Positions 23,306 through 32,111 of a DNA stretch of 33,833 nucleotides are shown here, piece by piece. The notes under the pieces were generated by a model, which was not told the origin of the DNA, made no database searches, and was given only the letters and a program-made list of their open reading frames with translations. The DNA is from RYN-124 sp033851845. GTDB lineage: Bacteria; Actinomycetota; Actinomycetes; Mycobacteriales; SCTD01. Each line of letters opens with the position of its first letter. Position 1 is the stretch's first letter. A program made the translations under genes and the position numbers. The stretch spans positions 1 through 33,833 of the forward strand of contig JAWWOH010000098.1 of NCBI GenBank assembly GCA_033851845.1. The letters are read 5' to 3'.

Positions 23306-25311
23306 CACTCACCAACGGCGGCAACTTCAACGACAAGGTCAACTTCATCTGGTCGGTGGCTGACCTGCTCCGTGGCACGTACAAGCAGTCTGAGTACGGG
23401 CGTGTGATCTTGCCGTTCGTGGTGATTCGGCGCCTGGACTGTGTGCTCGAGGACAGTAAGCCTGCGGTCCTCGCTCGCGCGGAGCAACTCTCCGGCCGCA
23501 TCGACAACCCCAACGACGCGCTATGTGCCGCCGCTGGTCACGAGTTCTACAACCTCGCACCGATCGACTTCGCGAAGTTGACCGCAGACCCAGAGCACGT
23601 GGCCGACAACCTGCGTGCCTACATCGGTGGCTTCTCCCCGTCAGCCCGTGAGGTCGTAGACAAGTTTCGTTTCGAAGAGCAGATCAAGCGACTCGACGAG
23701 GCGGGCCTCCTCTACCTCGTGATCTCCCGATTCGCCGCCATCGACTTACACCCGGAGGTCGTCGGCAGCACAGAGATGGGCTACATCTACGAGGAGCTGA
23801 TCAGGCGCTTTTCTGAGCAGTCGAACGAAACCGCTGGGGAGCACTTCACCCCGCGTGAGGTCATCAGGCTGATGGTGAACCTCCTGTTCGCCGAAGACGA
23901 CCCTCTGCTACGTGACGCCGGCGTGGTCAAGACGCTGCTCGATCCGGCGTGCGGGACCGGCGGCATGCTTGCGGTTGCCGCCGAGCACCTGAGGGCCATG
24001 AACCCCAACGCCCATCTTGAGGTGTTCGGGCAGGAGCTCAACGACGAGTCGTTCGCAATCTGTCGCTCGGACATGATGCTGAAGGGTCAGTCGTCGACGA
24101 ACATCGTCCCGGGCAACAGCTTTTCCACTGACGGGTTCGTGGGCCGTACGTTCGACTACCTCTTGGCCAACCCGCCATTCGGCGTCGAGTGGAAGAACGT
24201 CGAGACGGCGGTGAAGGCCGAAGCCAAGTCGCTGGGCTTCGCCGGCCGCTTCGGCGCGGGCCTGCCTCGCATCAACGACGGCTCTATGTTGTTCCTCCAG
24301 CACATGATCTCGAAAATGCGACCGCCGAAGCAGGGCGGCTCGCGCCTAGCCATCGTGTTCAACAGCTCGCCCCTGTTCACCGGCGCGGCCGGCTCGGGCG
24401 AGTCGGAGATCCGGCGCTGGATCCTCGAGAACGATTGGCTCGACGCCATCGTTGCCCTCCCGGATCAGCTCTTCTACAACACCGGCATCTCGACGTATCT
24501 CTGGCTCGTCACCAACCGGAAGCGCGCCGAGCGAAGAGGGAAGGTGCAACTGATCGATGCACGGGAGCTGTTCGTGCGAATGCGCAAGTCGCTCGGCGAC
24601 AAGCGCAAAGAGATCAGCCCCGAGCAGATCGACGAGATCACCCACCTCTACGGTGACTTCACCGGAGGTGAGCGCGTCAGGATCCTCCCTAACGAATCGT
24701 TCGGATTCCAACGCATCACGGTCGAACGGCCTCTCCGGCTGCGGTGGGAGATCACCGACCTCACCGCGGCCGAGCTCTCGGCGACAAAGGCGTGGACCAA
24801 GCTCAGCGCGCCCGAGCAGCTCGCGCTGACCGAGCACCTCGACACCCTCGCCGGCACCGTCGCAGCGAGCGAGCACGAGATGGCCAACGCGCTCGGACCG
24901 CTACCTCGAGCGATCAGCGCAGAGGTCTGGAAGCACGTCGCGCGCTCCCACCCTGAGGGCGTGCTTCAGACCAAGAAGAACCAGATGCTCCCCGACGCCG
25001 AGCTGCGCGAGCAGGAGAGCGTCCCGCTCCCACCCGGTACGCCCATCTGGGATGAGGCCGACGTGGGCGCGGCAAAGCGCCTCGCCGACGCTGAGCACCG
25101 AGACGCTGTCGACGCCTACATCAAGACAGAAGTACTCCCGTGGGTACCCGACGCCTGGGTGGACCACTCGAAGACGCGCATCGGTTACGAGGTCCCACTG
25201 ACGCGACACTTCTACCATTACACCCCGCCGCGACCGGTCGCTGAGATCGACGCCGAGATCAAGGCGCTTGAAGCCGAGATCCGCGGGCTCCTCGACGAGG
25301 TCACCGAGTGA
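23302..25311 (+). CDS. hsdM: Type I restriction-modification system, DNA methyltransferase subunit HsdM
   Basis: 669 residues. An HsdM N-terminal helical domain (about 8-150, with FIWSVADLLRGTYKQSEYG and VILPFVVIRRLDC) is followed by the N6-adenine methyltransferase domain. The SAM-binding motif DPACGTGGML starts at residue 214 and the catalytic NPPF is at 290-293; HFTPREVIRLM is the usual lead-in. The C-terminal 250 residues are longer than in the E. coli enzymes and end in a helical segment (AEIDAEIKALEAEIRGLL) likely to contact HsdS. It protects host DNA by methylating adenine in the target set by HsdS. Its stop overlaps the hsdS start (GTGA). GC content drops visibly from here onward. Confidence 0.95.
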   Translation: MTLTNGGNFNDKVNFIWSVADLLRGTYKQSEYGRVILPFVVIRRLDCVLEDSKPAVLARAEQLSGRIDNPNDALCAAAGHEFYNLAPIDFAKLTADPEHVADNLRAYIGGFSPSAREVVDKFRFEEQIKRLDEAGLLYLVISRFAAIDLHPEVVGSTEMGYIYEELIRRFSEQSNETAGEHFTPREVIRLMVNLLFAEDDPLLRDAGVVKTLLDPACGTGGMLAVAAEHLRAMNPNAHLEVFGQELNDESFAICRSDMMLKGQSSTNIVPGNSFSTDGFVGRTFDYLLANPPFGVEWKNVETAVKAEAKSLGFAGRFGAGLPRINDGSMLFLQHMISKMRPPKQGGSRLAIVFNSSPLFTGAAGSGESEIRRWILENDWLDAIVALPDQLFYNTGISTYLWLVTNRKRAERRGKVQLIDARELFVRMRKSLGDKRKEISPEQIDEITHLYGDFTGGERVRILPNESFGFQRITVERPLRLRWEITDLTAAELSATKAWTKLSAPEQLALTEHLDTLAGTVAASEHEMANALGPLPRAISAEVWKHVARSHPEGVLQTKKNQMLPDAELREQESVPLPPGTPIWDEADVGAAKRLADAEHRDAVDAYIKTEVLPWVPDAWVDHSKTRIGYEVPLTRHFYHYTPPRPVAEIDAEIKALEAEIRGLLDEVTE

Positions 25312-26579
25312 AGCGCGTCCAGATCCGCAAGGTCGCGCGTCTCGGCACTGGTCACACGCCCAGCCGCTCGGTCGAGAAGTACTGGGACCCAGCCGAGTGC
25401 GCCATCCCGTGGCTGACGCTGGCTGATGTCTGGCAGCTGCGCGACGGGTCCATCAGCGTGGTCCACCAGACAAAGGAGAAGATCAGTCCGCTCGGACTCG
25501 CGAACTCCGCAGCTGTCCGCCATCCCGCTGGCTCGGTCGCATTCTCGCGCACGGCGTCCGTGGGATTCAGCTGCATCCTCGGCGTCGACATGGCCACGAG
25601 CCAGGATTTCGTGACGTGGACCTGCGGCCCGAAGCTTGACCCGCGCTACCTGCTGTGGGCTCTGCGCGCCGAGCGTGCCGACATTCTCCGTCGGACACAG
25701 GGATCCACCCACAAGACGATCTACATGCCCGACATCGAGCAGCTCACGATCCCGCTTCGGCCGTTGGATGAGCAACGGAGCATCGTCGAGTATCTCGACG
25801 AGGAAACATCCCGCCTGGACGAGCTGCTCGCGAAGAAGCGACGGCTACGACAGTTGTTGTATGAGCGGCGCCGCAGCCGCATCCTCGACGCAGCGGAAGG
25901 GGCGGCTTCCGCCGCACCGCGCTGTCCTTCGAACTCGATTCCGTGGATCAGATCGCGCCCGTCGCACTGGCGCGAGGTCAAGCTCTCTCTGGTGGCACGA
26001 CTGGGGAGCGGCCATACGCCGAGCCGGTCTCGACCCGAGTGGTGGGAGGACTGTGACATTCCATGGGTCACCACCGGCGAGGTGTCGCAGTTGCGTGATG
26101 ACCGACTCGAAATCCTCCAGGAGACGCGAGAGATGATCTCGCAGGTAGGTGTCGCGAACTCGTCTGCACGCGTGCACCCCGCAGGCACTGTGCTGCTGTC
26201 GCGCACGGCCGCCTCCGCCGGCTACTCGGCGATCATGGGCAGAGACATGGCGACGAGTCAGGACATCGCAACGTGGACCTGTGGTGATCAACTCAGACCG
26301 CGCTTCCTGCTCTTGTGCCTTCGAGCGATGCGAGCGGACCTCCTCGGTCGGCTGGCCATGGGGTCCACTCACAAGACCATCTACATGCCCGACATCTCTG
26401 GGATTCGTGTGCCGTTGCCACCCGTCGACGAGCAGGACCGCATCGTGGAGTGGGCTTGGGGCGAACTTCGCCAGGTCGACAGCATGATGACGGCCCTCGA
26501 CGAGCAGATCGAATTGCTGATCGAGCATCGTTACGCGCTGGCGTACGAGACCATCAGCGGAACGAGATCGGCAGCCTGA
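25308..26579 (+). CDS. hsdS: Type I restriction-modification system, specificity subunit HsdS
   Basis: 423 residues from GTG 25308. Two target recognition domains each precede a conserved helical spacer. The two halves are strikingly alike: ARLGTGHTPSRS near residue 10 and ARLGSGHTPSRS near 230, then in both an IPW[LV]T..[DE]V.QLRD stretch, DMATSQD, WTCG, and the identical GSTHKTIYMPDI. The first spacer helix contains LDELLAKKRRLRQLLYERRR and the second LDEQIELLIEHRYAL. Because each domain reads one half-site, near-identical domains predict a symmetric bipartite target. Its stop shares one base with the hsdR start (TGATG). Confidence 0.94.
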   Translation: MKRVQIRKVARLGTGHTPSRSVEKYWDPAECAIPWLTLADVWQLRDGSISVVHQTKEKISPLGLANSAAVRHPAGSVAFSRTASVGFSCILGVDMATSQDFVTWTCGPKLDPRYLLWALRAERADILRRTQGSTHKTIYMPDIEQLTIPLRPLDEQRSIVEYLDEETSRLDELLAKKRRLRQLLYERRRSRILDAAEGAASAAPRCPSNSIPWIRSRPSHWREVKLSLVARLGSGHTPSRSRPEWWEDCDIPWVTTGEVSQLRDDRLEILQETREMISQVGVANSSARVHPAGTVLLSRTAASAGYSAIMGRDMATSQDIATWTCGDQLRPRFLLLCLRAMRADLLGRLAMGSTHKTIYMPDISGIRVPLPPVDEQDRIVEWAWGELRQVDSMMTALDEQIELLIEHRYALAYETISGTRSAA

Positions 26580-29500
26580 TGGCGAAGTCGCAGGAGCGTC
26601 ACTTCGAGGACGAGGTGTTCGACTCACTCGTTACAGATGGTGGCTGGATCGCTGGCCTGGCTACTGACCTCGATTTCGAATCCGGAATGGCGACCGCCGA
26701 GGTGCTGACGTTCATCGGCCAGACCCAAATCGACGAGTGGAACAAACTGCTTGTGCAGATGGGCAACGACGCGGACCGCGCCCAGCGGGAGTTCCGCAAG
26801 CGCGTTGCGGCAGAGATCGACAAGCGTGGCGCGGTCGACGTCCTCCGCCACGGGGTCAAGGGCTGGGGCCTCAAGTTCGACCTCTGCTACTTCAAGCCGG
26901 CCCACGGACTCACCCCACTGCTTGTCGAGCGATACAACGCCAACCGACTGACGGTGACGCGCCAACAGCGGTACAGCTCGAAGCACGCGAACACGCTTGA
27001 CCTCTGTCTGTGGGTCAACGGGCTACCGATCGCGACTGTCGAACTGAAGAACGAACTGACGAACCAGACCGTCGAGCAGGCCAAGGCGCAATACCGCGCC
27101 GACCGCGACCCGCACGACGCGTTCCTCGCGAAGCGAGCTGTCGTGCACTTCGCCGTCGACCCCTACCTCGTGTTCATGACCACCCGGCTGGCGGGCGCCG
27201 CGACCCAGTTCCTACCGTTTAACCGCGGCCACAACGGCCACGCTGGCAATCCGCCGGCAGCCGGTGGCAAGCACGCGTCGGCGTACCTGTGGGACGAGGT
27301 ATGGCGGCGCGACGCGTTCTTGGATCTGCTCGGCCGCTTCGTCCACACCGAGATCGACGAGAACGGGAAGGCGACGGGGAAGGTAATCTTCCCGCGCTAC
27401 CACCAGTGGGACTGCGTGCTTCGGCTCGAAGCCGACGCGCGCGCTCATGGGCCTGGGCGTCGCTACCTCGCCCAGCATTCGGCTGGCTCGGGCAAGTCGA
27501 ACTCCATCGCCTGGCTGGCGCACCGGCTGTCGAAACTTCATGACGAGCACGACAAGACTGTGTTCGACAAGGTCGTCGTAATCACCGACCGGCGAGTGCT
27601 CGACGACCAGCTCTCAGCCACGATCGCCCAGTTCGAGTCGGTCGCCGGCGTCGTCGTGCGCGTCGAGGACAAGGAGGGCGCCAAGTCGAAGAAGCTCGCC
27701 GAGGCCCTGGCTGGCGAGCAGGCCCGCATCGTCGTTTGCACGCTGCAAACGTTCTCGTTCGTGCTGGACAAGATTGATGGCCTCGGCCGCCGGAACTACG
27801 CGGTCATCGTCGACGAAGCCCACTCGTCGCAAACCGGTGAGGCCGCGCGCGACCTTAAGGCGGCGCTCGGTGCTGGGTCCGAGGAAGCCAGGCTCGAGAT
27901 AGCTGAGAAGGAGGAGGCCGGAGAGCCGGTCACCGCCGAGGACAAGCTCAACGAGGTGGTCGCCGCCAGAGCCCAGCAGGAGAACCTGTCATTCTTCGCG
28001 TTCACGGCGACGCCCAAGCCCCGCACCGTCGAGTTATTCGGCACACCCGTCTCAGGCCGGGACCTGAAGGTGCCATTCCACGTTTACTCGATGCGCCAGG
28101 CCATCGAGGAGGGCTTCATTCTCGACGTGCTCCGCCACTACACACCGTTCCACGTCTACTGGCGGGTGAGGCAGGCTGGGGTGGAAGACCCCGAGGTGGA
28201 GAAGGGGAAGGCATCGGCGCAGATCGCAAAGGCGATCTCGTTGCACCCCCACAACCTTGCGCAGCGGGCGAAGATCGTCGTCGATCACTTCCGTCAACAC
28301 GTCGCCCATCAGATCGGCGGTCAGGCGAAGGCGATGGTGGTGACCGCTAGCCGCCTCCACGCCGTCCGGTACAAGCAGGCGATCGACCGCTACCTCGCCG
28401 ACGCCCACATCTCCGACGTCAAGGCGATCGTCGCGTTCTCCGGCAAGGTCAGCGACCCCGACAACCCGTCGACGTCGTACACCGAGTCATCCATGAACGG
28501 CCTGCCGGAGTCGCAGACCGCAGCGCGGTTCAAGGGCGAACCGTCGCCGCCACACGACCCGCGGGAGTTCCAGGTCCTCATCGTCGCCGAGAAATTCCAG
28601 ACGGGCTTTGACGCGCCGCTGCTGCACAGCATGTACGTCGACAAGAAACTCGAAGGCGTGAATGCGGTTCAGACCCTTGCCCGCCTTAACCGCACCTACC
28701 CCGGCAAGAGTGACACCTTCGTCCTCGACTTTCGCAATGCCCCGGACACGATCGCAGAGGGGTTTCGGCCGTTCTACGACACGACCATCGTCGAGCCGGT
28801 CGACGGCAATGTCCTGTACGGGTTCGCCGGCGCCATCGAATCAGCCGGTGTGTTCACCGTCGCCGATGTCGACCACTACTGGGAGGTGTTTGCGCTCGCC
28901 GCGCCCGACCAACGCAAGGGCAACGGAGCCCTGTACTCGGCGTTGGCTGGCGCAGTCGAACGGTTCGAGACAGAGCTCGATGACGACGACCGAGAGCGGT
29001 TCCGCTCCGACCTCGATGGGTTCATCCGCGCGTACTCCTTCCTTTCACAGATCGTGACGTGGACCGACAACGGCTTGGAGAAGCTCTATGTATGGGCGAA
29101 GTCGCTCCAGTCGAACCTGCCCAAGAGGCCGAACGACGGTAGCCTCGACCTGGGTGCCGAGGTCGCGCTAACCCACCTACGCATCGAGAAGTCCGCTGAG
29201 GTCGACGCGAGCCTCGCTGTCAGCCCGGCGGATGAAAGCCCGCTCAGCGCGCTGCCGGGCGCTGGCGGCGCATCGCCGGACCCTCAGACTGAGCGGCTGT
29301 CTGCGATCATCGACCGGCTCAACGAGCGGCACGCGCTCAACCTCACCATTACCGACGCCCTGCTATTCGAGCAGTTCAAGGGTGATTGGGTGACTGACCC
29401 CGAACTGGCCGCGCAGGCAAAGGCAAACTCGCTCGACAACTTCCTCATCGTCTTCGCCAAGAAGTTCCTCAACACGGTCCTGTCACGCATGGACGCCAAT

Positions 29501-29602
29501 GCCGACATCTTCAAGGCGATCAACGACGACAAGGGCTTCGCCGACGATCTCAAGGCGAGCTACGGGCGCGACGTCTATCTGACATTGCGAAGAGATCAAT
29601 AA
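26579..29602 (+). CDS. hsdR: Type I restriction-modification system, restriction and translocation subunit HsdR
   Basis: 1007 residues from ATG 26579, which shares a base with the hsdS stop. The N-terminal PD-(D/E)xK nuclease site is Asp141 in TLDLCL with Glu155 and Lys157 in VELKNE. The superfamily 2 helicase motor follows: Walker A SAGSGKS (lysine 306), DEAH at 412-415, FTATPK, and the motif-VI-like VQTLARLNRTYPGK. The C-terminal third is helical and should bind the HsdM2S core. It translocates and cleaves unmodified DNA with ATP. A longer frame extends upstream inside hsdS but is only overlap. No frameshift is visible, so the system looks intact. Confidence 0.95.
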   Translation: MAKSQERHFEDEVFDSLVTDGGWIAGLATDLDFESGMATAEVLTFIGQTQIDEWNKLLVQMGNDADRAQREFRKRVAAEIDKRGAVDVLRHGVKGWGLKFDLCYFKPAHGLTPLLVERYNANRLTVTRQQRYSSKHANTLDLCLWVNGLPIATVELKNELTNQTVEQAKAQYRADRDPHDAFLAKRAVVHFAVDPYLVFMTTRLAGAATQFLPFNRGHNGHAGNPPAAGGKHASAYLWDEVWRRDAFLDLLGRFVHTEIDENGKATGKVIFPRYHQWDCVLRLEADARAHGPGRRYLAQHSAGSGKSNSIAWLAHRLSKLHDEHDKTVFDKVVVITDRRVLDDQLSATIAQFESVAGVVVRVEDKEGAKSKKLAEALAGEQARIVVCTLQTFSFVLDKIDGLGRRNYAVIVDEAHSSQTGEAARDLKAALGAGSEEARLEIAEKEEAGEPVTAEDKLNEVVAARAQQENLSFFAFTATPKPRTVELFGTPVSGRDLKVPFHVYSMRQAIEEGFILDVLRHYTPFHVYWRVRQAGVEDPEVEKGKASAQIAKAISLHPHNLAQRAKIVVDHFRQHVAHQIGGQAKAMVVTASRLHAVRYKQAIDRYLADAHISDVKAIVAFSGKVSDPDNPSTSYTESSMNGLPESQTAARFKGEPSPPHDPREFQVLIVAEKFQTGFDAPLLHSMYVDKKLEGVNAVQTLARLNRTYPGKSDTFVLDFRNAPDTIAEGFRPFYDTTIVEPVDGNVLYGFAGAIESAGVFTVADVDHYWEVFALAAPDQRKGNGALYSALAGAVERFETELDDDDRERFRSDLDGFIRAYSFLSQIVTWTDNGLEKLYVWAKSLQSNLPKRPNDGSLDLGAEVALTHLRIEKSAEVDASLAVSPADESPLSALPGAGGASPDPQTERLSAIIDRLNERHALNLTITDALLFEQFKGDWVTDPELAAQAKANSLDNFLIVFAKKFLNTVLSRMDANADIFKAINDDKGFADDLKASYGRDVYLTLRRDQ

Positions 29603-29671
29603 CTTCGACCTGCCGGATCCTTTAGGCACCCGCGTTCGGGCCGCGCACCGTACGGCTCGGCCCCCCGCGCC

Positions 29672-29720
29672 TCAAGGCCGCCTTCGGCGCCGCTTCGCGG
29701 CTGGCTTCGCCAGGCCTTGA
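29672..29720. repeat. Cloverleaf-like inverted repeat with three internal hairpins
   Basis: The outer arms TCAAGGCC (29672-29679) and GGCCTTGA (29713-29720) are perfect complements. The 33 bases between hold three small palindromes with TTC/TTCG loops: CGCCTTCGGCG, GCCGCTTCGCGGC and TGGCTTCGCCA. It lies 70 bp after hsdR in a 300-bp stretch with no convincing gene. It could be a terminator, a dispersed repeat, or a structured RNA. Confidence 0.8.
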
Positions 29721-29778
29721 CCCGCGGGTCCCTGCCGAGCCTGGACTGGAGTTACGGGCAGGGCCTACGGCCCAGCCC
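29720..29778. repeat. Additional hairpins after the cloverleaf
   Basis: ACCCGCGGGT (29720-29729) is a 10-bp palindrome. GGGCAGGGCC (29756-29765) pairs with GGCCCAGCCC (29769-29778) with one mismatch and a 3-nt loop. With the preceding element this makes five or more hairpins in about 107 bases. From 29779 to 29908 I see nothing further. Confidence 0.65.
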
Positions 29779-29908
29779 TGGTGTGCGCGCGGCCCTCACG
29801 TGCAGCCATTCGAAGCCCGCGACCTCGTTGACCGCGACGGCGGGCATCGCGAAAGACGCCCTGTGGACTCGGCCGGGGCGCACCGCAATCGCTGTGTGGC
29901 CGGCGGTC

Positions 29909-30262
29909 TTAGGGATTGGGCTCAGAACGCGCAGCAATCGTCGGTGGTTGCACACCTGAGGGTGCCTCCGGCCGGCGTCCAGCAGCATGGTCGCGCTCAG
30001 GCTCGATGATCTCCGCGTGCAGCGTGAATACGACAAGTGCAACTGCTTGGCGATCTGTGAGTCGCAGCTCCGGCTCGGTTACGAGCGGCTGCGTGACCGA
30101 GGGGTGCTGCCGCGACGGGCCAAGTGGCCACGTGCACCACCCGCTCGCCAGATCCTGCCAAAGCTGTTCTGCCCGCTCAGCGCGGAGTTCGTTCAGAAGT
30201 TGCTCCTCTTGTGCGGCTGGAACCAAGCGGAAGAATGCCCGGAGGAGCAAGTACTCGGTCAC
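29909..30262 (-). CDS. Doubtful small ORF, unknown function
   Basis: 117 residues from GTG 30262 with only a weak ribosome site. The N-terminal 40 residues look like a real protein (MTEYLLLRAFFRLVPAAQEE, then an acidic/basic helix), with aromatic and Leu spacing of an amphipathic helix; the C-terminal half is low in structure. Codon use is plausible, with GAG, CTC and CTG preferred in the first half but not strict in the third position. It may be a remnant of a longer gene or a small regulator. The 155 bp between it and the peptidase gene upstream of 30418 show nothing else. Confidence 0.35.
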   Translation of the reverse strand: MTEYLLLRAFFRLVPAAQEEQLLNELRAERAEQLWQDLASGWCTWPLGPSRQHPSVTQPLVTEPELRLTDRQAVALVVFTLHAEIIEPERDHAAGRRPEAPSGVQPPTIAARSEPNP

Positions 30263-30417
30263 GGTGCCGCCAATTCGGTCATCGAACCCTCAACGGCGCG
30301 TCTCCTGGTCGTGCCGTTCCAAGGCCCGTGGTCGGGATGCGCAGGTACTGGGAGAGCAATCCAGCGAGCGCCGCCCGCCCCCGACGGCACAACATCGGGG
30401 TGCGGGCGACGCCACCG

Positions 30418-31698
30418 CTACGGGCGGCCTAGCCGCCAAATCACCGAACCGGCATCACGATTAGCCGGATCGAACGTCCTCACGTAGTGATGAACGCGTT
30501 CGTCGTAGGCACCGTTCGAGTCGACCATCTCAACCTGACCGCCGCCGAGGTACCGCACGACCACCCAGGTGTGACCAGTCCCATTGCCGCGCTGAACGAT
30601 GTCGCCACGAATGGCCTGATCAATGGAGGGCACCTGATAGGCCCCAAGCCGACGAAAGCCTTGCTGGTAGTCCGTCAGCTCCGCCTGGTTGATGTCACCG
30701 AGTGTCATGCGGCCACTGGACACGGCAGCAACTGCCTTGTTCACAGCATCTCGGCACTGTCCCAGCCACTGGCCTGCAAGCCGAAAGTCCGGGGCACCGG
30801 ATGCGCCGCCGGCAGCACGAGCCAGCATCCAGTCGGCAATGTCGCTGTTCTTGAAAGCGCCGGGGCTTGACGGCAGGGTGCCAGATGTCGCAGGCGCAGC
30901 CGACCCTTGTGCGGTCGCTCCGCAGATGGGGACTCCAGCTAGCGCCGGCCCGTCGGCGGTACGAGGTGTGCTGACGAGCTGATCGGGGACAAAGAACTCC
31001 CTCCCTGCGACCCTGATGAACAAGTACAACCGGTTGCCTTCGTAGGCATCGTTGCTGAAGATCTGACAGAGAACGCCCACAGTGGTTCCGCGGCTGACGC
31101 CCCACACACCCGATGGTGCCGACGTAGGACCCGACCGCGCCGAGATGTCAGCGAGGGCCGTGTAGTACCTGACGACTTGATAGCCGCCCTGCAGGGTGGC
31201 CGGTGTGCCTCCCTGCAGGTTGGGCGCGGAGCCCTGCAGCGGCGTCGCGGCGGCAGCCGCCGATTGGCCGCACCACGGAATGTTGAGGAATGGGCCGCCG
31301 ACGCGGTACGGGCTATCGGTCAGGCTGTCGGGCACGAAGAAGTGCCGTCCAGCGAAGGCAACGAATTCGTAGATGTCATTGCGGTAGGGACCAAATGGCT
31401 CTCCGTGTACCTGGCACTCCGCAGTGAGGACGGAGCCCGCCGGGGCGCCGTACGCAGCCGCAGGCGCTGCTGTCGCGGTGGACCGCGCGCTGACCGGCGC
31501 TACGGCGTGGTACTGGGCTGTGGTCTCCGCGTTGGCAGTTCCGATCGGCCCCGTCAGACTCAGTACCAAGAGGACGAGAGCCAGGAATCGAAGCAGCGCG
31601 GCCTTGCCGCCGGACCATCCGCCTGATGGCTCACTGGACTGCCGCCCGCGCTTGTTGGCGCACCGCATTGGATTGGATGTTGACGTAAACGCCGTCAT
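30418..31698 (-). CDS. Secreted putative cysteine peptidase (CHAP/NlpC-P60-like) with two SH3-like repeats
   Basis: 426 residues from ATG 31698, with AGAAGGG upstream. A long signal peptide has a basic n-region (CANKRGRQ), a hydrophobic core (LLRFLALVLLVLSL) and cleavage after TANA (residue 57). Two homologous modules of about 55 residues follow, near 85-145 and 180-240; each has a V..[EL]CQ strand, a Y-rich centre, then [HE]FFVPD and a closing P.CG. The C-terminal domain carries a candidate triad: Cys in WLGQCRDAV, His in GTGHTWVVV and Asn in VDSNG, in CHAP/NlpC-like order. The likely target is peptidoglycan. A small zinc-ribbon gene lies 37 bp upstream on the same strand. Confidence 0.72.
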   Translation of the reverse strand: MTAFTSTSNPMRCANKRGRQSSEPSGGWSGGKAALLRFLALVLLVLSLTGPIGTANAETTAQYHAVAPVSARSTATAAPAAAYGAPAGSVLTAECQVHGEPFGPYRNDIYEFVAFAGRHFFVPDSLTDSPYRVGGPFLNIPWCGQSAAAAATPLQGSAPNLQGGTPATLQGGYQVVRYYTALADISARSGPTSAPSGVWGVSRGTTVGVLCQIFSNDAYEGNRLYLFIRVAGREFFVPDQLVSTPRTADGPALAGVPICGATAQGSAAPATSGTLPSSPGAFKNSDIADWMLARAAGGASGAPDFRLAGQWLGQCRDAVNKAVAAVSSGRMTLGDINQAELTDYQQGFRRLGAYQVPSIDQAIRGDIVQRGNGTGHTWVVVRYLGGGQVEMVDSNGAYDERVHHYVRTFDPANRDAGSVIWRLGRP

Positions 31699-31735
31699 GG
31701 TTTTGCCCTTCTGTGTGAGTTGGAGTCGTGCTTGC

Positions 31736-31942
31736 TCACGTGGCGCGAGGCGTGAAGAGTGAGAGATGGCTGGCCGCGTCCATGTGCCATCCGTCCTCTG
31801 GACACACCAGACGTGTGCCGGCGGTAAAGAGGACGGCGCCACACCAAAAGCAATCCGGTGAAGGAGGGCGAACCGACGCTCGCGAAGTGGCCGCGGCGGA
31901 ATCCGCCACCACCAACTCGCGTGTCGAGGGATTCCTGCTCAT
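31736..31942 (-). CDS. Small zinc-ribbon-like protein
   Basis: 68 residues. The start at 31942 is set by a perfect AGGAGG seven bases upstream; the frame continues further upstream without another ribosome site. The C-terminal half has CFWCGAVL followed by VCPEDGWH, a C-x2-C ... C-x5-H pattern suggesting one bound zinc. The N-terminal half is Ser/Ala-rich. It lies just upstream of the secreted peptidase gene on the same strand and may be co-transcribed with it. Function unknown. Confidence 0.55.
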   Translation of the reverse strand: MSRNPSTRELVVADSAAATSRASVRPPSPDCFWCGAVLFTAGTRLVCPEDGWHMDAASHLSLFTPRAT

Positions 31943-32005
31943 CGACCCGCCTCCTGAGTGCTTCTGCTGTGCGGGCATGAGACCGTTCTTGCTGGCATCC
32001 CGACA

Positions 32006-32038
32006 GGGGCCCAACAGGCGCCCAACGGGCGCCCAGCT
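32006..32038. repeat. Three tandem 11-bp repeats in a divergent intergenic region
   Basis: Units near GGCGCCCAACN occur at 32006-32016, 32017-32027 and 32028-32038 with a one-helical-turn period. Each contains GGCGCC or GGGCCC palindromic bases. They lie between the divergent zinc-ribbon gene and the PLD-like gene, so could bind a regulator on one face of the DNA. Confidence 0.6.
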
Positions 32039-32098
32039 GGTGGCCAGGCGGGACACCGGATGCTGAATCGCCATGCCATTGCCCTGACGCGGCCGCTA

Positions 32099-32104
32099 TA
32101 AGTT
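32099..32104 (+). promoter_or_regulatory. Putative -10 for a leaderless PLD-like gene
   Basis: TAAGTT fits TANNNT and lies seven bases before ATG 32112, with no Shine-Dalgarno sequence between, as expected of a leaderless transcript. No convincing -35 is seen. Confidence 0.4.
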
Positions 32105-32111
32105 GTTCGCG

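Noticed and set aside
26315..26578. Upstream extension of hsdR
   Set aside because: Lies wholly within hsdS; the coupled ATG at 26579 begins the protein (MAKSQERHFEDEVF) and precedes the nuclease domain.
29672..29778. Retron or other reverse-transcriptase ncRNA
   Set aside because: Highly structured, but no reverse transcriptase gene lies within the window.
29717..29959. Small plus-strand ORF after hsdR
   Set aside because: Starts inside the hairpin cluster, has no ribosome site and no structured composition.
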